Below the pieces are notes generated by a model. That model was not told where the DNA came from. It was given only the letters and a program-made list of their open reading frames with translations, and made no database searches. Below are positions 55,455-64,000 of a stretch of 64,000 nucleotides of DNA, piece by piece (positions within the stretch are counted from its first letter, which is position 1; each line of letters starts with the position of its first letter). A program made the position numbers and the translations under genes. The DNA is from Nitrospirales bacterium (lineage in GTDB: Bacteria > Nitrospirota > Nitrospiria > Nitrospirales > UBA8639): NCBI GenBank assembly GCA_021604005.1, contig BQIV01000017.1, positions 33,373 to 97,372 of the forward strand, written 5' to 3'.

Positions 55455-56893
55455 TGATACAATCGAACCACGTCTGCACCAACTCGCGTCCCGTCACGAA
55501 TGCAATCAGGGATGCCGAGACCTTCAAAAGCCGCTCCGGTGAGATGGATGCCTGGAAGATCATTCATCACGGAGCGAATCTCCTGAAGTCGTTTCGAATG
55601 ACCGCAGACATACTGTGGCATCGCCCGGTCCCATCGGTAGACTTCAGTGAATAACGGTTCACACGAGATGCCGACTATTTCACGTAATTGTTCCCGTACG
55701 TAAGTCACCATGGCGGCATCGCTTTCTTCTAGAATTGCTTCCCGACCTTTACCCCCCACATAACATCGAATCAATACATGCTCAGGCTTTGCTCGATTCG
55801 GCCACTTTAAGGATGTCCAGGTTGCCGCAATCAATGACCGCCCTTCAATTCGAGGCACGACAAATCCAAAGCCTTGTATCGCCTTCTTCACTTCGTGCTC
55901 CGGAAAGGCGAGAGAAATCGTTGCCGTCGAACAATATGGAATTTGATTGAGTAGCGAAGACACTTGAGGGTGCAACGGCTCAAGCAGTTTGGCACTGACG
56001 TAAGCCGGAGTCGCCAATATCACGTCATCCGCGATAACCCTTTCCTGGTTATCGAGAACGATGGTATAGCCGGCAGGAAGCGTTGCTCTATTTGGCGCAA
56101 TTTCAAGAACGTGCCTTCCTGTGAACAGGGAAGCTCCATTGGATTCGATCTGTTTGACAAGTGCTTGAATGAGGTCGCCAAGTCCACCGCGAAGAGTTGT
56201 AAACATAGTGCGTTGAGGCTTCTGCGTTGCGGATCGGGACATTGAGTGTGCGTGCTGAGTTCGCATGCCTTTGATCAAACTCCCATACTGCTGCTCAAGC
56301 TCATAAAATCGTGGAAAGGTAGATTTCAAACTTAACTCATTCGCATCACCGGCATAAATCCCAGCAACCAGAGGTTCAAGAAAGTAATCAAACGCCTCAG
56401 CTCCAAGTCTTCGACGAAAAAACGAGGCTAACGATTCATCATGTTCCACATTAGTGGAACGTGGCACAAACCACTCCCATCCCATTCGAAGCATGCCCAA
56501 TGGTGAAATCAAACCACCGGACACAAGTGCACTGAGGCGTGTCGGCGCAAAAGCAAGCAATCCCTGAGGCAATTCTCGCATCTGCCCTTTGGTAAAACAA
56601 AAGGTTTGGCTATTTTCTCTTTTGGTATTGATCAATTGGTCGGAAAGACCGAGCTTCTCACACAACTCTAACGCCCAGGGCTTGGATGTTAAAAATGAAT
56701 CCGGGCCCCCTTCTATGACAAATTCATCAACATGATGCGTCAGAACTTTTCCTCCGAAACGATGATGTCCTTCGAGAATGGTACAGTCGATGGGAAAACA
56801 TAGCCGTTGACTTTCCTCTTGGAGCGCGAACGCCGTCGCAAGGCCTGAGATGCCGCCTCCGACAATGACGATACGACGTACAGATTGACTCAT
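55451..56893 (-). CDS. hemG: Protoporphyrinogen oxidase (HemG/HemY type)
   Basis: 480 residues. N-terminal FAD site VIVGGGISGLATAFAL, the PPO-type GGPDSFLTSKPWALELCEKLGL segment and C-terminal GIHLTGAAFEGLGIPDCIRDG loop are diagnostic. This is the oxygen-dependent-type flavoprotein that oxidises protoporphyrinogen IX in haem synthesis. It is followed by acyP (4-base overlap) and preceded by hemE 118 bases upstream. No ferrochelatase gene lies between them. Confidence 0.95.
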   Translation of the reverse strand: MSQSVRRIVIVGGGISGLATAFALQEESQRLCFPIDCTILEGHHRFGGKVLTHHVDEFVIEGGPDSFLTSKPWALELCEKLGLSDQLINTKRENSQTFCFTKGQMRELPQGLLAFAPTRLSALVSGGLISPLGMLRMGWEWFVPRSTNVEHDESLASFFRRRLGAEAFDYFLEPLVAGIYAGDANELSLKSTFPRFYELEQQYGSLIKGMRTQHAHSMSRSATQKPQRTMFTTLRGGLGDLIQALVKQIESNGASLFTGRHVLEIAPNRATLPAGYTIVLDNQERVIADDVILATPAYVSAKLLEPLHPQVSSLLNQIPYCSTATISLAFPEHEVKKAIQGFGFVVPRIEGRSLIAATWTSLKWPNRAKPEHVLIRCYVGGKGREAILEESDAAMVTYVREQLREIVGISCEPLFTEVYRWDRAMPQYVCGHSKRLQEIRSVMNDLPGIHLTGAAFEGLGIPDCIRDGTRVGADVVRLYQ

Positions 56894-57010
56894 ATGATGA
56901 AATAACCCCTTATAGGAGTGAGGCCTGACTCACAAGGAAAACCATACCGTTCTCTACGAACCAGGATACAAACGAAGTGGGAGTTAATGTCGCCGGGGTA
57001 CGCTGAAGAT

Positions 57011-58048
57011 CTAGACCTCGACCTCACGCGTACTGAATTGATGGACAATGTCTATCGTCGCTTCGACAGCATCAACGGGGATATGAGGGAGAATCCCATG
57101 ACCGAGGTTAAAAATATGACCGTCTCGCCCATTAGCTTGTTGCAAAATTTTCCGAACACGTTTCTCAATTTCTTTCACGGGAGCCCCAAGCACAAGAGGA
57201 TCAAGATTCCCTTGTACAGCCAGATCATAGCCAATGGTTGCCCAGGCTTCATCGAGTCGGACACGCCAATCGAGCCCCATCACATCACAGCCAGTCTTTC
57301 GCATTAGCGGAAGCAGGGTGGCAGTACCAGTTCCAAAATAAATTTTAGGCACTCCAGCTGACGCCAAAGCCGTAAAAATTCGTTGCGTATGCGGCAACAC
57401 ATATTCTTCATAATCGTCAGGACTCAAACACCCAACCCAACTATCAAACAATTGAATGGCCTGGGCCCCGGCATGAATTTGCACCTGCAAATATTCAATC
57501 ACGCCATTCGACAACTTGGTGAGTAAGGCATGCCAGAGATCTGGTCGGGCAAACATCATATCTTTTGTCAGGCGATAATCGCGAGAACTTCCACCTTCGA
57601 TGGCATAGCTGGCGAGGGTAAACGGAGCACCAGCAAAACCAATGAGCGGAACACGATTGGCAAGAGCCTTTCGTGTCATGGCAATCGCGGCACCAGCATA
57701 TCCAAACGATTCCCCATCAACTGGGATAAGCCGTTCGACATCAGCATCCGAACGAACAGGATTATGAAACACTGGCCCCTTGCTTTCAATGAACTCCAAG
57801 TTCAGCCCCATGGCTTCTAACGGAAGAAGGATATCAGCAAAAATAATGGCCGCATCCAGGGAAAACCGTTCAATCGGCTGAAGAGTCACTTCCGTGGATA
57901 ATTCAGGTGTTTTACAGACGTCAAGAATGGAGTGACGCTTCCGAACTTCGAGATATTCCTTCATGTAGCGACCTGCTTGACGCATAAACCAGACAGGCGT
58001 TCGGTCGACAGGTTCACGTCGACAGGCTCGAAGAAAGCGATCATTCAT
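57011..58048 (-). CDS. hemE: Uroporphyrinogen decarboxylase
   Basis: 345 residues. The HemE signature RTPVWFMRQAGRYM opens the protein near residue 17; GFAGAPFTLASY and FDSWVGCLSP are also present. It removes four carboxylates from uroporphyrinogen III to give coproporphyrinogen III. The start MNDRFLRAC at 58048 fits family length. It heads the hemE-hemG-acyP run on the minus strand. Confidence 0.97.
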   Translation of the reverse strand: MNDRFLRACRREPVDRTPVWFMRQAGRYMKEYLEVRKRHSILDVCKTPELSTEVTLQPIERFSLDAAIIFADILLPLEAMGLNLEFIESKGPVFHNPVRSDADVERLIPVDGESFGYAGAAIAMTRKALANRVPLIGFAGAPFTLASYAIEGGSSRDYRLTKDMMFARPDLWHALLTKLSNGVIEYLQVQIHAGAQAIQLFDSWVGCLSPDDYEEYVLPHTQRIFTALASAGVPKIYFGTGTATLLPLMRKTGCDVMGLDWRVRLDEAWATIGYDLAVQGNLDPLVLGAPVKEIEKRVRKILQQANGRDGHIFNLGHGILPHIPVDAVEATIDIVHQFSTREVEV

Positions 58049-58206
58049 GGCGGGTATTTTACGAGTGCCCCTCTAGGCTGTCAACGAAACCATTCGTTGA
58101 CTCTTTAAATCATGTATTCTGTGAAGACCGAATATAAAAGGAGTGGTCTCTTATCGCTTTCGCCACGCGTCGATATTATGATCATGCAAAACGTCCCCCC
58201 CCCCAC

Positions 58207-58641
58207 TCATTTCAAAAAAGGTTGAAGGCGCTCAAGCATGGATTGACTGATTTCATTAATCTCCTGAAGTTGTTCACTTGAGACGATCTGAGCATCATCT
58301 GGCTCTAATTCGATACGATAATGGTCCTCGTGCTGCGAAAACCATTCTATATACGGATGGGGTGGCAGTAAGGGATGAGGGTCAAAGGAGATAAGGCTCA
58401 CCTTTCCGATCTGTGGATTCTCCAAATCAGCAAGAGAATCAATAGCTCTGGCATCTTCAATAAATTTTGAATTCTGAAATCGAATGACCTTCCCACTAAT
58501 TTCTCCGGTAAATTGTCCTGAGAGACAAAAATCGATAAGACCTAAACCTGCAAACATCATTTGGCCAACAACGACTCCTTGAATTCGACTGTCCAAATAC
58601 CCCTCTTTCACCCAGCGAAAATTTCCAAATTTCTGCGCCAT
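58207..58641 (-). CDS. Hypothetical protein
   Basis: 144 residues, soluble. FGNFRWVKEGYLDSRIQGVVVGQMMFAGLGLIDF at the start, then KVIRFQNSKF and LISFDPHPLLPPHPYIEWF. I do not recognise the family. A run of ten C at 58195-58204 lies directly beyond the stop. It is likely co-transcribed with the small gene 58745..58948 upstream of it. Confidence 0.7.
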   Translation of the reverse strand: MAQKFGNFRWVKEGYLDSRIQGVVVGQMMFAGLGLIDFCLSGQFTGEISGKVIRFQNSKFIEDARAIDSLADLENPQIGKVSLISFDPHPLLPPHPYIEWFSQHEDHYRIELEPDDAQIVSSEQLQEINEISQSMLERLQPFLK

Positions 58642-58744
58642 AATTTTTCTGGTAAGAGGAAAAGGAATTAGAGAAGCATGGGGATCTTGGTTGAGGAAAT
58701 CGGTGGCAGTGAAAGTTTTTCAGGTAAAAATCAGAAACATATCC

Positions 58745-58948
58745 CTATGGTTTGCAAATAGGACAATGTACGAGTCGGCTCAGCCCTGTATTTTCTAGCT
58801 CTTCAAGCGCGGTTTCCCTATTGGGATACTCAAACCATCCGCCTTCCCAGAAGTCAGCGCGTCCGGTCATCGACGGAATTTCCAGACAACGCTCGCGATG
58901 AAGCATCGCCTGGTCAAGAGCATGTTTCACATGGATCCAATAATTCAT
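58745..58948 (-). CDS. Small hypothetical protein
   Basis: 67 residues: MNYWIHVKHALDQAMLH, then EIPSMTGRADFWEGGWFEYPN and a C-terminal HCPICKP. The composition is protein-like, and the tail Cys pair could bind metal. No ribosome site stands out. It lies in a run of small minus-strand genes. Confidence 0.65.
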   Translation of the reverse strand: MNYWIHVKHALDQAMLHRERCLEIPSMTGRADFWEGGWFEYPNRETALEELENTGLSRLVHCPICKP

Positions 58949-58993
58949 AACGCAATAAATGTTTGAGAGATAATGTTTTGAGTCATCTAAACC

Positions 58994-59173
58994 TTAGTCC
59001 GCTAAAAGTTGCCACTCATCCTTTTCCACAATAACCTTTTCCCCGGCTTGCAGTTTTTTCACATCATCACGATGTAACAGTCTAAAATAGCGGTCAATAC
59101 GATCTTGTTCATCAATACGTTCTTCTTGCATCAGACCGCTAGCTAGCTTGTACTTCCGAATGAGCACCGGCAT
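58994..59173 (-). CDS. Small hypothetical protein (59 residues)
   Basis: Starts with ATG 59173, which has AGAAGGAGGC in front, an excellent ribosome site. Translation: MPVLIRKYKLASGLMQEER, then DEQDRIDRYFRLLH and VKKLQAGEKVIVEKDEW. It is charged and soluble. Unknown function. It heads the run 59173 to 58207. Confidence 0.75.
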   Translation of the reverse strand: MPVLIRKYKLASGLMQEERIDEQDRIDRYFRLLHRDDVKKLQAGEKVIVEKDEWQLLAD

Positions 59174-59433
59174 GGCACGCCTCCTTCTCGTTCTGGTAGA
59201 GTTCCATAAAATTCAACCTCGTAAAGTAATGGTTTGACTTTGAAAATGTCAAGATTCTCGCCTACAATACAACTGAAAACTGTTTCGAGGCAAGCCATAG
59301 CGACGCTTCCTATTCATTCTGTATAATAGTGAAACCAATTATAACTCGACAATAATAATTTTCCGGCGCGTTGAATAACATTCACTGGCTGAACTGACAT
59401 TTTCTATCCCGAATAGCCGAAGGAGGGTTTATT

Positions 59434-59733
59434 ATGCCAACATACGAATATCTGTGTGAGGCTTGTGAAAATCAGTATGAAATCATGCAGCCACTCAGTG
59501 CTAATGCCGAAGAAACTGTGTGTCCGAAATGCAATGCGACCAAAAGTCGGAGGCTCATGTCTGCCTTTGCCTCAAAAGTCGTGGGAACACATAAGACAGG
59601 GTTTGCGGAAATGAAAGCTTATAATATGTTAGATGAGCGAGCCAGCAAGTTTTCAAAGCTCCCCCCACTGATTGGGCAACGTGCTATGCCTATCCCCCCG
59701 CCCGGCGCAACAACCCCTGGCGATTCAGCATAA
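59434..59733 (+). CDS. FmdB-family zinc-ribbon protein
   Basis: 99 residues. MPTYEYLCEACENQYEIMQPL and VCPKCNATKSRRLMSAFA are the usual FmdB opening with both Cys pairs intact, unlike the copy at 46387. GAAGGAGGG precedes the ATG. These ribbons are thought to be regulatory. The C-terminal half has a Pro-rich end. It is separate from the periplasmic-protein gene that follows. Confidence 0.9.
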   Translation: MPTYEYLCEACENQYEIMQPLSANAEETVCPKCNATKSRRLMSAFASKVVGTHKTGFAEMKAYNMLDERASKFSKLPPLIGQRAMPIPPPGATTPGDSA

Positions 59734-60002
59734 ACTGGTGCAAGGTACGATTTTGACGAACGTGTATCCCGATGATGCGACGTTCGCCCAAATTCGTTCA
59801 TCATCATCGAGGCAAAAAGAAGACGTTCGTACAGGCTCCAGGTTATTGCTTCTTGGCTTGACATTTATGCCTGAAAACAGGAATTATTCCGCGGGTTTCT
59901 GTTGATCATTTAAATAATGAGTTGCCAAAAACCAAAAAAAGCGCCTCGCATCATATTTCACCTTTTAGGAATGAGCGGTCGATTTGGAATAAGGGTGTTG
60001 TT

Positions 60003-60848
60003 GTGAGAATATTCCTTTTCATCATCAACCTCTTGCTTGCCTGTGTTGTCTGGACGGGGACGCTATTTGCCGAATCACCATCTCAAAACGATTCAGACTT
60101 ATCTGGAACCATTCTGATCACAGGAAATGGTCCGGAACAGCACTTGGTTGCAAATTTGGCTAAAGCCTTTGAAGAAAAACATTTTTCGGTTTCAGTTGAT
60201 GTCTTCTGGCATGAAAACGCGAAACCCATACGAACAGTCGAGTTACGGGAGACCGATATAGGGGTAACGGGGTATCCTGCACCACACCTTCGTTCGACCC
60301 CCGTTGCTCGTGACGGGATTGCCATACTGACGAATTTTTCAAATCCTGTCTCTGAAATGACCCTCACACAGATCGCCGGGGTTTTTTCAGGAGAAATTCT
60401 CTACTGGTCTCAGGTCTACGAAGAAGCACCAGAAATGAAGATTAGGCTGGTGAGTCGAACCGACAATCAAAACATTCGACAAGGATTGGTTGATGTGTTA
60501 GGCATTACACGAATTTCCCGCTCAGCCAAAGTCGTGGACCAAGAACGACATGCTATCAATATCGTGACAGGGGACTTGGCAGCCATCACTTTTGTTTCAA
60601 TGACACCGGCATTGCGCGCGAAGGAAGACGGGGTCGCCATCAATCTCATTTTTGTCGATAAGGTTGAGCCCGAATATCAAACAGTACTGGACAAGACCTA
60701 TCCGCTTCAGCGACCGGTGATCTTCACCACCGGGAAGGATCCAACGCCGCTAACCTTAGCCTTTGAACAATTTGCCCTGTCTCCGGAAGGCCAACGTATC
60801 GTGAAGACGAATCACTATTATCCTCTTGATACGAACGAACCTGAATGA
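60003..60848 (+). CDS. PstS-like periplasmic binding protein
   Basis: 281 residues from a GTG at 60003, placed just before a signal peptide (about residues 5-27) and with AGGG upstream; the longer frame to 59922 is not needed. The mature protein follows the phosphate-binding-protein pattern: GTILITGNGPEQHLVANLAKAFEEKH, FSGEILYWSQVYEEAPEMKIRLVSRTDNQNIRQ and AFEQFALSPEGQRIVKTNHYYPL. No permease or ATPase gene is close, so it may serve a remote transporter or a sensor. It is 99 bases ahead of the pyruvate carboxylase genes. Confidence 0.85.
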   Translation: MRIFLFIINLLLACVVWTGTLFAESPSQNDSDLSGTILITGNGPEQHLVANLAKAFEEKHFSVSVDVFWHENAKPIRTVELRETDIGVTGYPAPHLRSTPVARDGIAILTNFSNPVSEMTLTQIAGVFSGEILYWSQVYEEAPEMKIRLVSRTDNQNIRQGLVDVLGITRISRSAKVVDQERHAINIVTGDLAAITFVSMTPALRAKEDGVAINLIFVDKVEPEYQTVLDKTYPLQRPVIFTTGKDPTPLTLAFEQFALSPEGQRIVKTNHYYPLDTNEPE

Positions 60849-60947
60849 AGGCAAGACCGATTGAACAATCATGCACGGCTTGTTTTATCACAGTAAGACC
60901 ATGACATCTTTTATCGTTGCCTAATTGATACAAAGTACACGAACCTT

Positions 60948-62366
60948 ATGTTTAGAAAAATTCTTGTGGCCAATCGAGGCGAAATTGCGATGCGGATCAT
61001 ACGCGCCTGCCGTGAATTAGGCATTGCGACCGCAGCTATTTACGCAGAAAGTGACGCGACCGGCATTTACGTCAAAAAGGCGAACGAAGCGTATCTTGTC
61101 GGGCCCGGTCCCGTAAAAGGCTACCTGGATGCTCAGCAAATCGTGCGTCTCGCTAAGCGAATTCATGCCGATGCCATTCATCCCGGCTATGGCTTTCTGG
61201 CTGAAAATGCGCAATTCGCCACCTTATGCGAAGAAGCGGGTATTACCTTCATAGGGCCGTCACCCCACTCTCTTGAATTATTAGGGGATAAGGTTAAAGC
61301 GCGTGAATTGGCGAAGCAAGTCGGAGTTCCTGTTGTCCCTGGGACTGATGGTCCAGCCTCCAGCGTCGAAGAGGGTATCACATTTGCGCAACGAATCGGG
61401 TATCCCGTTATGGTGAAAGCCAGCGCAGGAGGAGGCGGCCGTGGTCTTCGAGTGGTTCGATCTGATGATGAGCTCAAAGAGGCCATGGAAGCTGGTGCAC
61501 GTGAAGCCTTAGCGGCGTTCGGCAATGGCGAATTATTTCTTGAGAAATATGTCGAGCGTCCACATCACATTGAGTTTCAACTGCTTGCCGACAAAAATGG
61601 CTACGTCATCCATCTAGGAGAACGTGATTGCTCCATTCAACGGCGTCATCAAAAACTCATTGAAATTGCACCGTCGCTCATTCTCACCCCCCGCTTACGA
61701 GCTGAGATGGGAGAAGCCGCGATCTCTCTGGCGCGTGCGGCTCAATTTTACAACGCCGGCACGATCGAGTTTTTACTCGATCCTGATGGTCGCTATTATT
61801 TCATCGAAATGAATCCACGGATTCAGGTTGAGCATACCGTGACGGAACAAATCACCGCTGTGGACATCGTCCAATCCCAAATTTGGATTGCAGCCGGTCG
61901 TCCCCTGGTCTTCGGACAACATGAAGTGAATCTGCAAGGCTATGCGATTCAATGCCGTATCAATGCTGAAGACCCGCAAAATGGATTTCGTCCCTCATCT
62001 GGAAAAGTCACCGCCTACCTCTCTCCCGGTGGAGTAGGAGTACGAATTGACGGTTTGGTCTATAAAGACTATACCGTTCCCCCGTATTATGATGCGCTCC
62101 TCGCAAAACTCACCGTACATGGGCGAACCTGGGACGAAGCCGTCAGACGAACACATCGTTCGCTGGAAGAATTTGTACTCCGTGGAGTCAAAACCACCAT
62201 TCCGTTCCTGACAAAAATCATGGAAGAACCGGACTTCCGAGCCGGTCGTTTTGATACGTCCTATCTTGAAGGACATTCGGATCTGTATACCTATGAAGAA
62301 ATGGTTGAACCAGAAGATTTAGTAGTCGCATTATCCGCAGCGATAGCTGCCTACGAAGGACTCTAG
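60948..62366 (+). CDS. pycA: Biotin carboxylase subunit of pyruvate carboxylase
   Basis: 472 residues. KILVANRGEIAMRIIRACRELG opens the biotin carboxylase fold, the ATP-grasp loop is KASAGGGGRGLRVV near residue 160, and FIEMNPRIQVEHTVTE carries the catalytic residues near 280. It charges biotin with bicarbonate and ATP. Because the next gene encodes a carboxyltransferase that acts on pyruvate, this is the A subunit of a split pyruvate carboxylase rather than acetyl-CoA carboxylase AccC. Confidence 0.93.
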   Translation: MFRKILVANRGEIAMRIIRACRELGIATAAIYAESDATGIYVKKANEAYLVGPGPVKGYLDAQQIVRLAKRIHADAIHPGYGFLAENAQFATLCEEAGITFIGPSPHSLELLGDKVKARELAKQVGVPVVPGTDGPASSVEEGITFAQRIGYPVMVKASAGGGGRGLRVVRSDDELKEAMEAGAREALAAFGNGELFLEKYVERPHHIEFQLLADKNGYVIHLGERDCSIQRRHQKLIEIAPSLILTPRLRAEMGEAAISLARAAQFYNAGTIEFLLDPDGRYYFIEMNPRIQVEHTVTEQITAVDIVQSQIWIAAGRPLVFGQHEVNLQGYAIQCRINAEDPQNGFRPSSGKVTAYLSPGGVGVRIDGLVYKDYTVPPYYDALLAKLTVHGRTWDEAVRRTHRSLEEFVLRGVKTTIPFLTKIMEEPDFRAGRFDTSYLEGHSDLYTYEEMVEPEDLVVALSAAIAAYEGL

Positions 62367-62461
62367 CCCTTCTGATTTTGACAGTCTGATGAGTGAACAT
62401 ATTATTAAGTCACAAGGCTCATCATCATTGACGAACCTTCTGTTTTGGTGAAAGGCGTACG

Positions 62462-64000
62462 ATGGCTTCCAAATCTCGTTCTACAAAAAAAACAAAACCT
62501 GCTCGTTCGTCTTCTGAAAAAAACCCCATTCACAATACAAAGCTTGATCTCAAGGCATCCCGTGGAAGAAAACTACACATTACCGATGTCGCACTGCGTG
62601 ATGGCCATCAGTCTCTTCTTGCCACAAGAATGCGAACAGAAGACCTTCTTCCAATTGCCTCACAATTAGATTCGGTCGGGTTCTGGTCACTTGAAGTCTG
62701 GGGCGGAGCCACATTTGACTCATGCCTTCGGTTCCTGAAGGAAGATCCATGGGAACGTCTTCGAGCTTTTCGCGAAGCCGCGCCCAATACTCGACTCCAA
62801 ATGCTTCTTCGTGGACAAAATTTAGTTGGATATCGACATTATGCCGATGATGTCTTAGAAAAGTTCATTGAACTCTCGGCTAAAAATGGCATTGATGTGT
62901 TTCGAATTTTTGATGCCCTCAACGATATCCGGAATATGAAATATGCCATGGAAGTCGCGAAAAGTTGTGGCAAACATGTCGAAGCGACGATTTGCTACAC
63001 CGTGAGCCCGGTACACAGTCTGAATCACTTTGTTGAACAGGCGAAGCAACTAGAAGATTTGGGCACTGATACAATCTGTATCAAAGACATGGCGGGACTT
63101 CTTCCACCGTTCGAAGCTTATGAACTCATGACGCGCCTCAAAGCAACCGTGCGGGTTCCCATTCATCTGCATACGCACTACACCTCAGGAATGGCTTCGA
63201 TGTCTGCCCTCATGGCCGTTCTCGGAGGACTGGATATTCTCGACACCGCGATGTCTCCCCTAGCCGGCGGCACCTCCCACCCTCCAACAGAATCCTTTAT
63301 TGCCGCGTTACGGAATACCCCCTACGATACGGGTTTAAATCTTCAAGACTTAGCACCAGCCGCCGACGGTCTTCGAAAAGTGCGCAAACGGTATCGCCAA
63401 TTTGAAAGTGACTTTACGGGAGTCGATACGGACATTTTGGTGTCACAAGTTCCTGGAGGTATGCTTTCAAACCTCGCAGCGCAGCTAGCAGAACAAAATG
63501 CCCTCGATAAAATGAAAGAAGTACTCAGTGAGATTCCCCGTGTTCGCAAGGATATGGGATACCCCCCACTGGTGACCCCATCAAGTCAAATCGTCGGAAC
63601 CCAGGCCACGCTCAATGTCTTAACTGGCGAACGATACAAGGTCATCACCAACGAAACTAAAAACTATTTTCGTGGACTGTACGGCACACCACCTGGCTCA
63701 CTCAATTCATCTATTCGAAAGCAATCGCTTGAGGGAGAACAACCAGTCAAAGGGCGTCCGGCAGATAGTCTCGACCCAGAACTTGACGATGCCAAAGAAG
63801 AGCTGAAGGAACAACAAGCTTCTCCTGAAGACTTAGTCTCCTATGCCATGCTGCCATCCGTGGCATTACAGTTTTTTGATGAACGAGAACGTGGAGAGCT
63901 GAAACCTGAACAACTTGACCCGCCAGGCGAAGGCGGACCATTTGTGGCAACGGACCTGCATCTTGCACCTGTTGAATTTAAAGTGACCGTTCATGGAGAG
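62462..64000 (+). CDS. pycB: Pyruvate/oxaloacetate carboxyltransferase subunit, 3' end outside window
   Basis: 513 codons from ATG 62462 to the window edge. After a 36-residue Lys- and Ser-rich N-terminus the carboxyltransferase barrel begins: ITDVALRDGHQSLLATRMR, then CIKDMAGLLPP and HTHYTSGMASMS (metal site). The barrel is followed by a conserved carboxylase domain (FRGLYGTPPGSLNSSI). The biotin-carrying C-terminal domain should lie beyond the edge. With PycA it makes oxaloacetate from pyruvate, or in reverse, feeding the TCA cycle in an autotroph. The N-terminal basic extension is unusual. Confidence 0.93.
   Translation, partial: MASKSRSTKKTKPARSSSEKNPIHNTKLDLKASRGRKLHITDVALRDGHQSLLATRMRTEDLLPIASQLDSVGFWSLEVWGGATFDSCLRFLKEDPWERLRAFREAAPNTRLQMLLRGQNLVGYRHYADDVLEKFIELSAKNGIDVFRIFDALNDIRNMKYAMEVAKSCGKHVEATICYTVSPVHSLNHFVEQAKQLEDLGTDTICIKDMAGLLPPFEAYELMTRLKATVRVPIHLHTHYTSGMASMSALMAVLGGLDILDTAMSPLAGGTSHPPTESFIAALRNTPYDTGLNLQDLAPAADGLRKVRKRYRQFESDFTGVDTDILVSQVPGGMLSNLAAQLAEQNALDKMKEVLSEIPRVRKDMGYPPLVTPSSQIVGTQATLNVLTGERYKVITNETKNYFRGLYGTPPGSLNSSIRKQSLEGEQPVKGRPADSLDPELDDAKEELKEQQASPEDLVSYAMLPSVALQFFDERERGELKPEQLDPPGEGGPFVATDLHLAPVEFKVTVHGE

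Noticed and set aside
58195..58204. Run of ten C next to the stop of the gene at 58207
   Set aside because: It could allow phase variation, but it lies outside the coding frame and not at a promoter that I can see.
1..64000. CRISPR array, rRNA, prophage structural genes
   Set aside because: No regularly spaced direct repeats, no rRNA signature and no capsid, tail or terminase gene were seen on either strand.

Overview
The window reads as chromosome of a Gram-negative, probably chemolithoautotrophic bacterium. My best guess is Nitrospirota (Nitrospira-like), from the mix of a split biotin-dependent pyruvate carboxylase, a PEP-CTERM protein, an Mla-type lipid transporter, several small conserved 'hypotheticals' of a Nitrospira flavour, and a roughly 50% GC background. 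This assignment is inference; no rRNA or other phylogenetic marker is present.

Layout. 1-2 kb: minus-strand run encoding two secreted proteins and a cupin cut by the window edge, plus a DUF2784 membrane protein. 2.2-8.7 kb: a plus-strand cluster joining a partner-switching module (REC-PP2C phosphatase, RsbW-like kinase, STAS protein) to a complete Mla/MCE lipid transporter (permease, ATPase, MCE protein, outer-membrane-type lipoprotein); the STAS gene overlaps the permease gene. 8.9-17.4 kb: VanZ and fatty acid hydroxylase proteins, small conserved proteins, a second cupin, tex, and phosphoglucomutase. 17.5-22.2 kb: accessory patch with two decayed fragments of the tex S1 region flanking a VapBC-like pair, an alpha/beta hydrolase and an orphan antitoxin, then one long unknown gene split in two by a frameshift at a run of nine A. 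22.3-33 kb: lytic transglycosylase-like lipoprotein, NYN, TerC, Vgb-like lyase, a group of tiny lysine-rich proteins, DUF454, a large two-domain hydrolase, a CBS protein, a GFA protein and a 5'-truncated cation efflux gene. 33-38.3 kb: LytS/LytTR two-component system, a 170-bp MITE-like repeat, a zinc-ribbon protein and a PEP-CTERM protein with a structured leader and a strong terminator.

38.6-50.1 kb: dihydroorotase, then a decayed foreign segment: pseudogenes of a DUF2796 protein and of a formylglycine-generating-enzyme-like protein, a GC-rich TonB-dependent siderophore receptor, an IS3 relic and a 5'-truncated type II thioesterase. Next comes a zinc-handling module (His-rich protein, FmdB-like zinc ribbon, COG0523 GTPase), then two translationally coupled unknown genes running into a broken tyrosine recombinase next to tRNA-Thr(UGU).

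50.3-64 kb: mostly housekeeping: oligoendopeptidase F, cytochrome c, queC, a DksA-type protein with a lysine-rich extension, apt, a hemE-hemG-acyP run, small conserved proteins, an FmdB protein, a PstS-like periplasmic protein, and pyruvate carboxylase subunits A and B, the second cut by the right edge.

The most interesting points are the partner-switch/Mla coupling, the frameshifted 19.97-21.8 kb gene, the scattered tex relics, the MITE-like element and the zinc module. No CRISPR array and no rRNA were seen.
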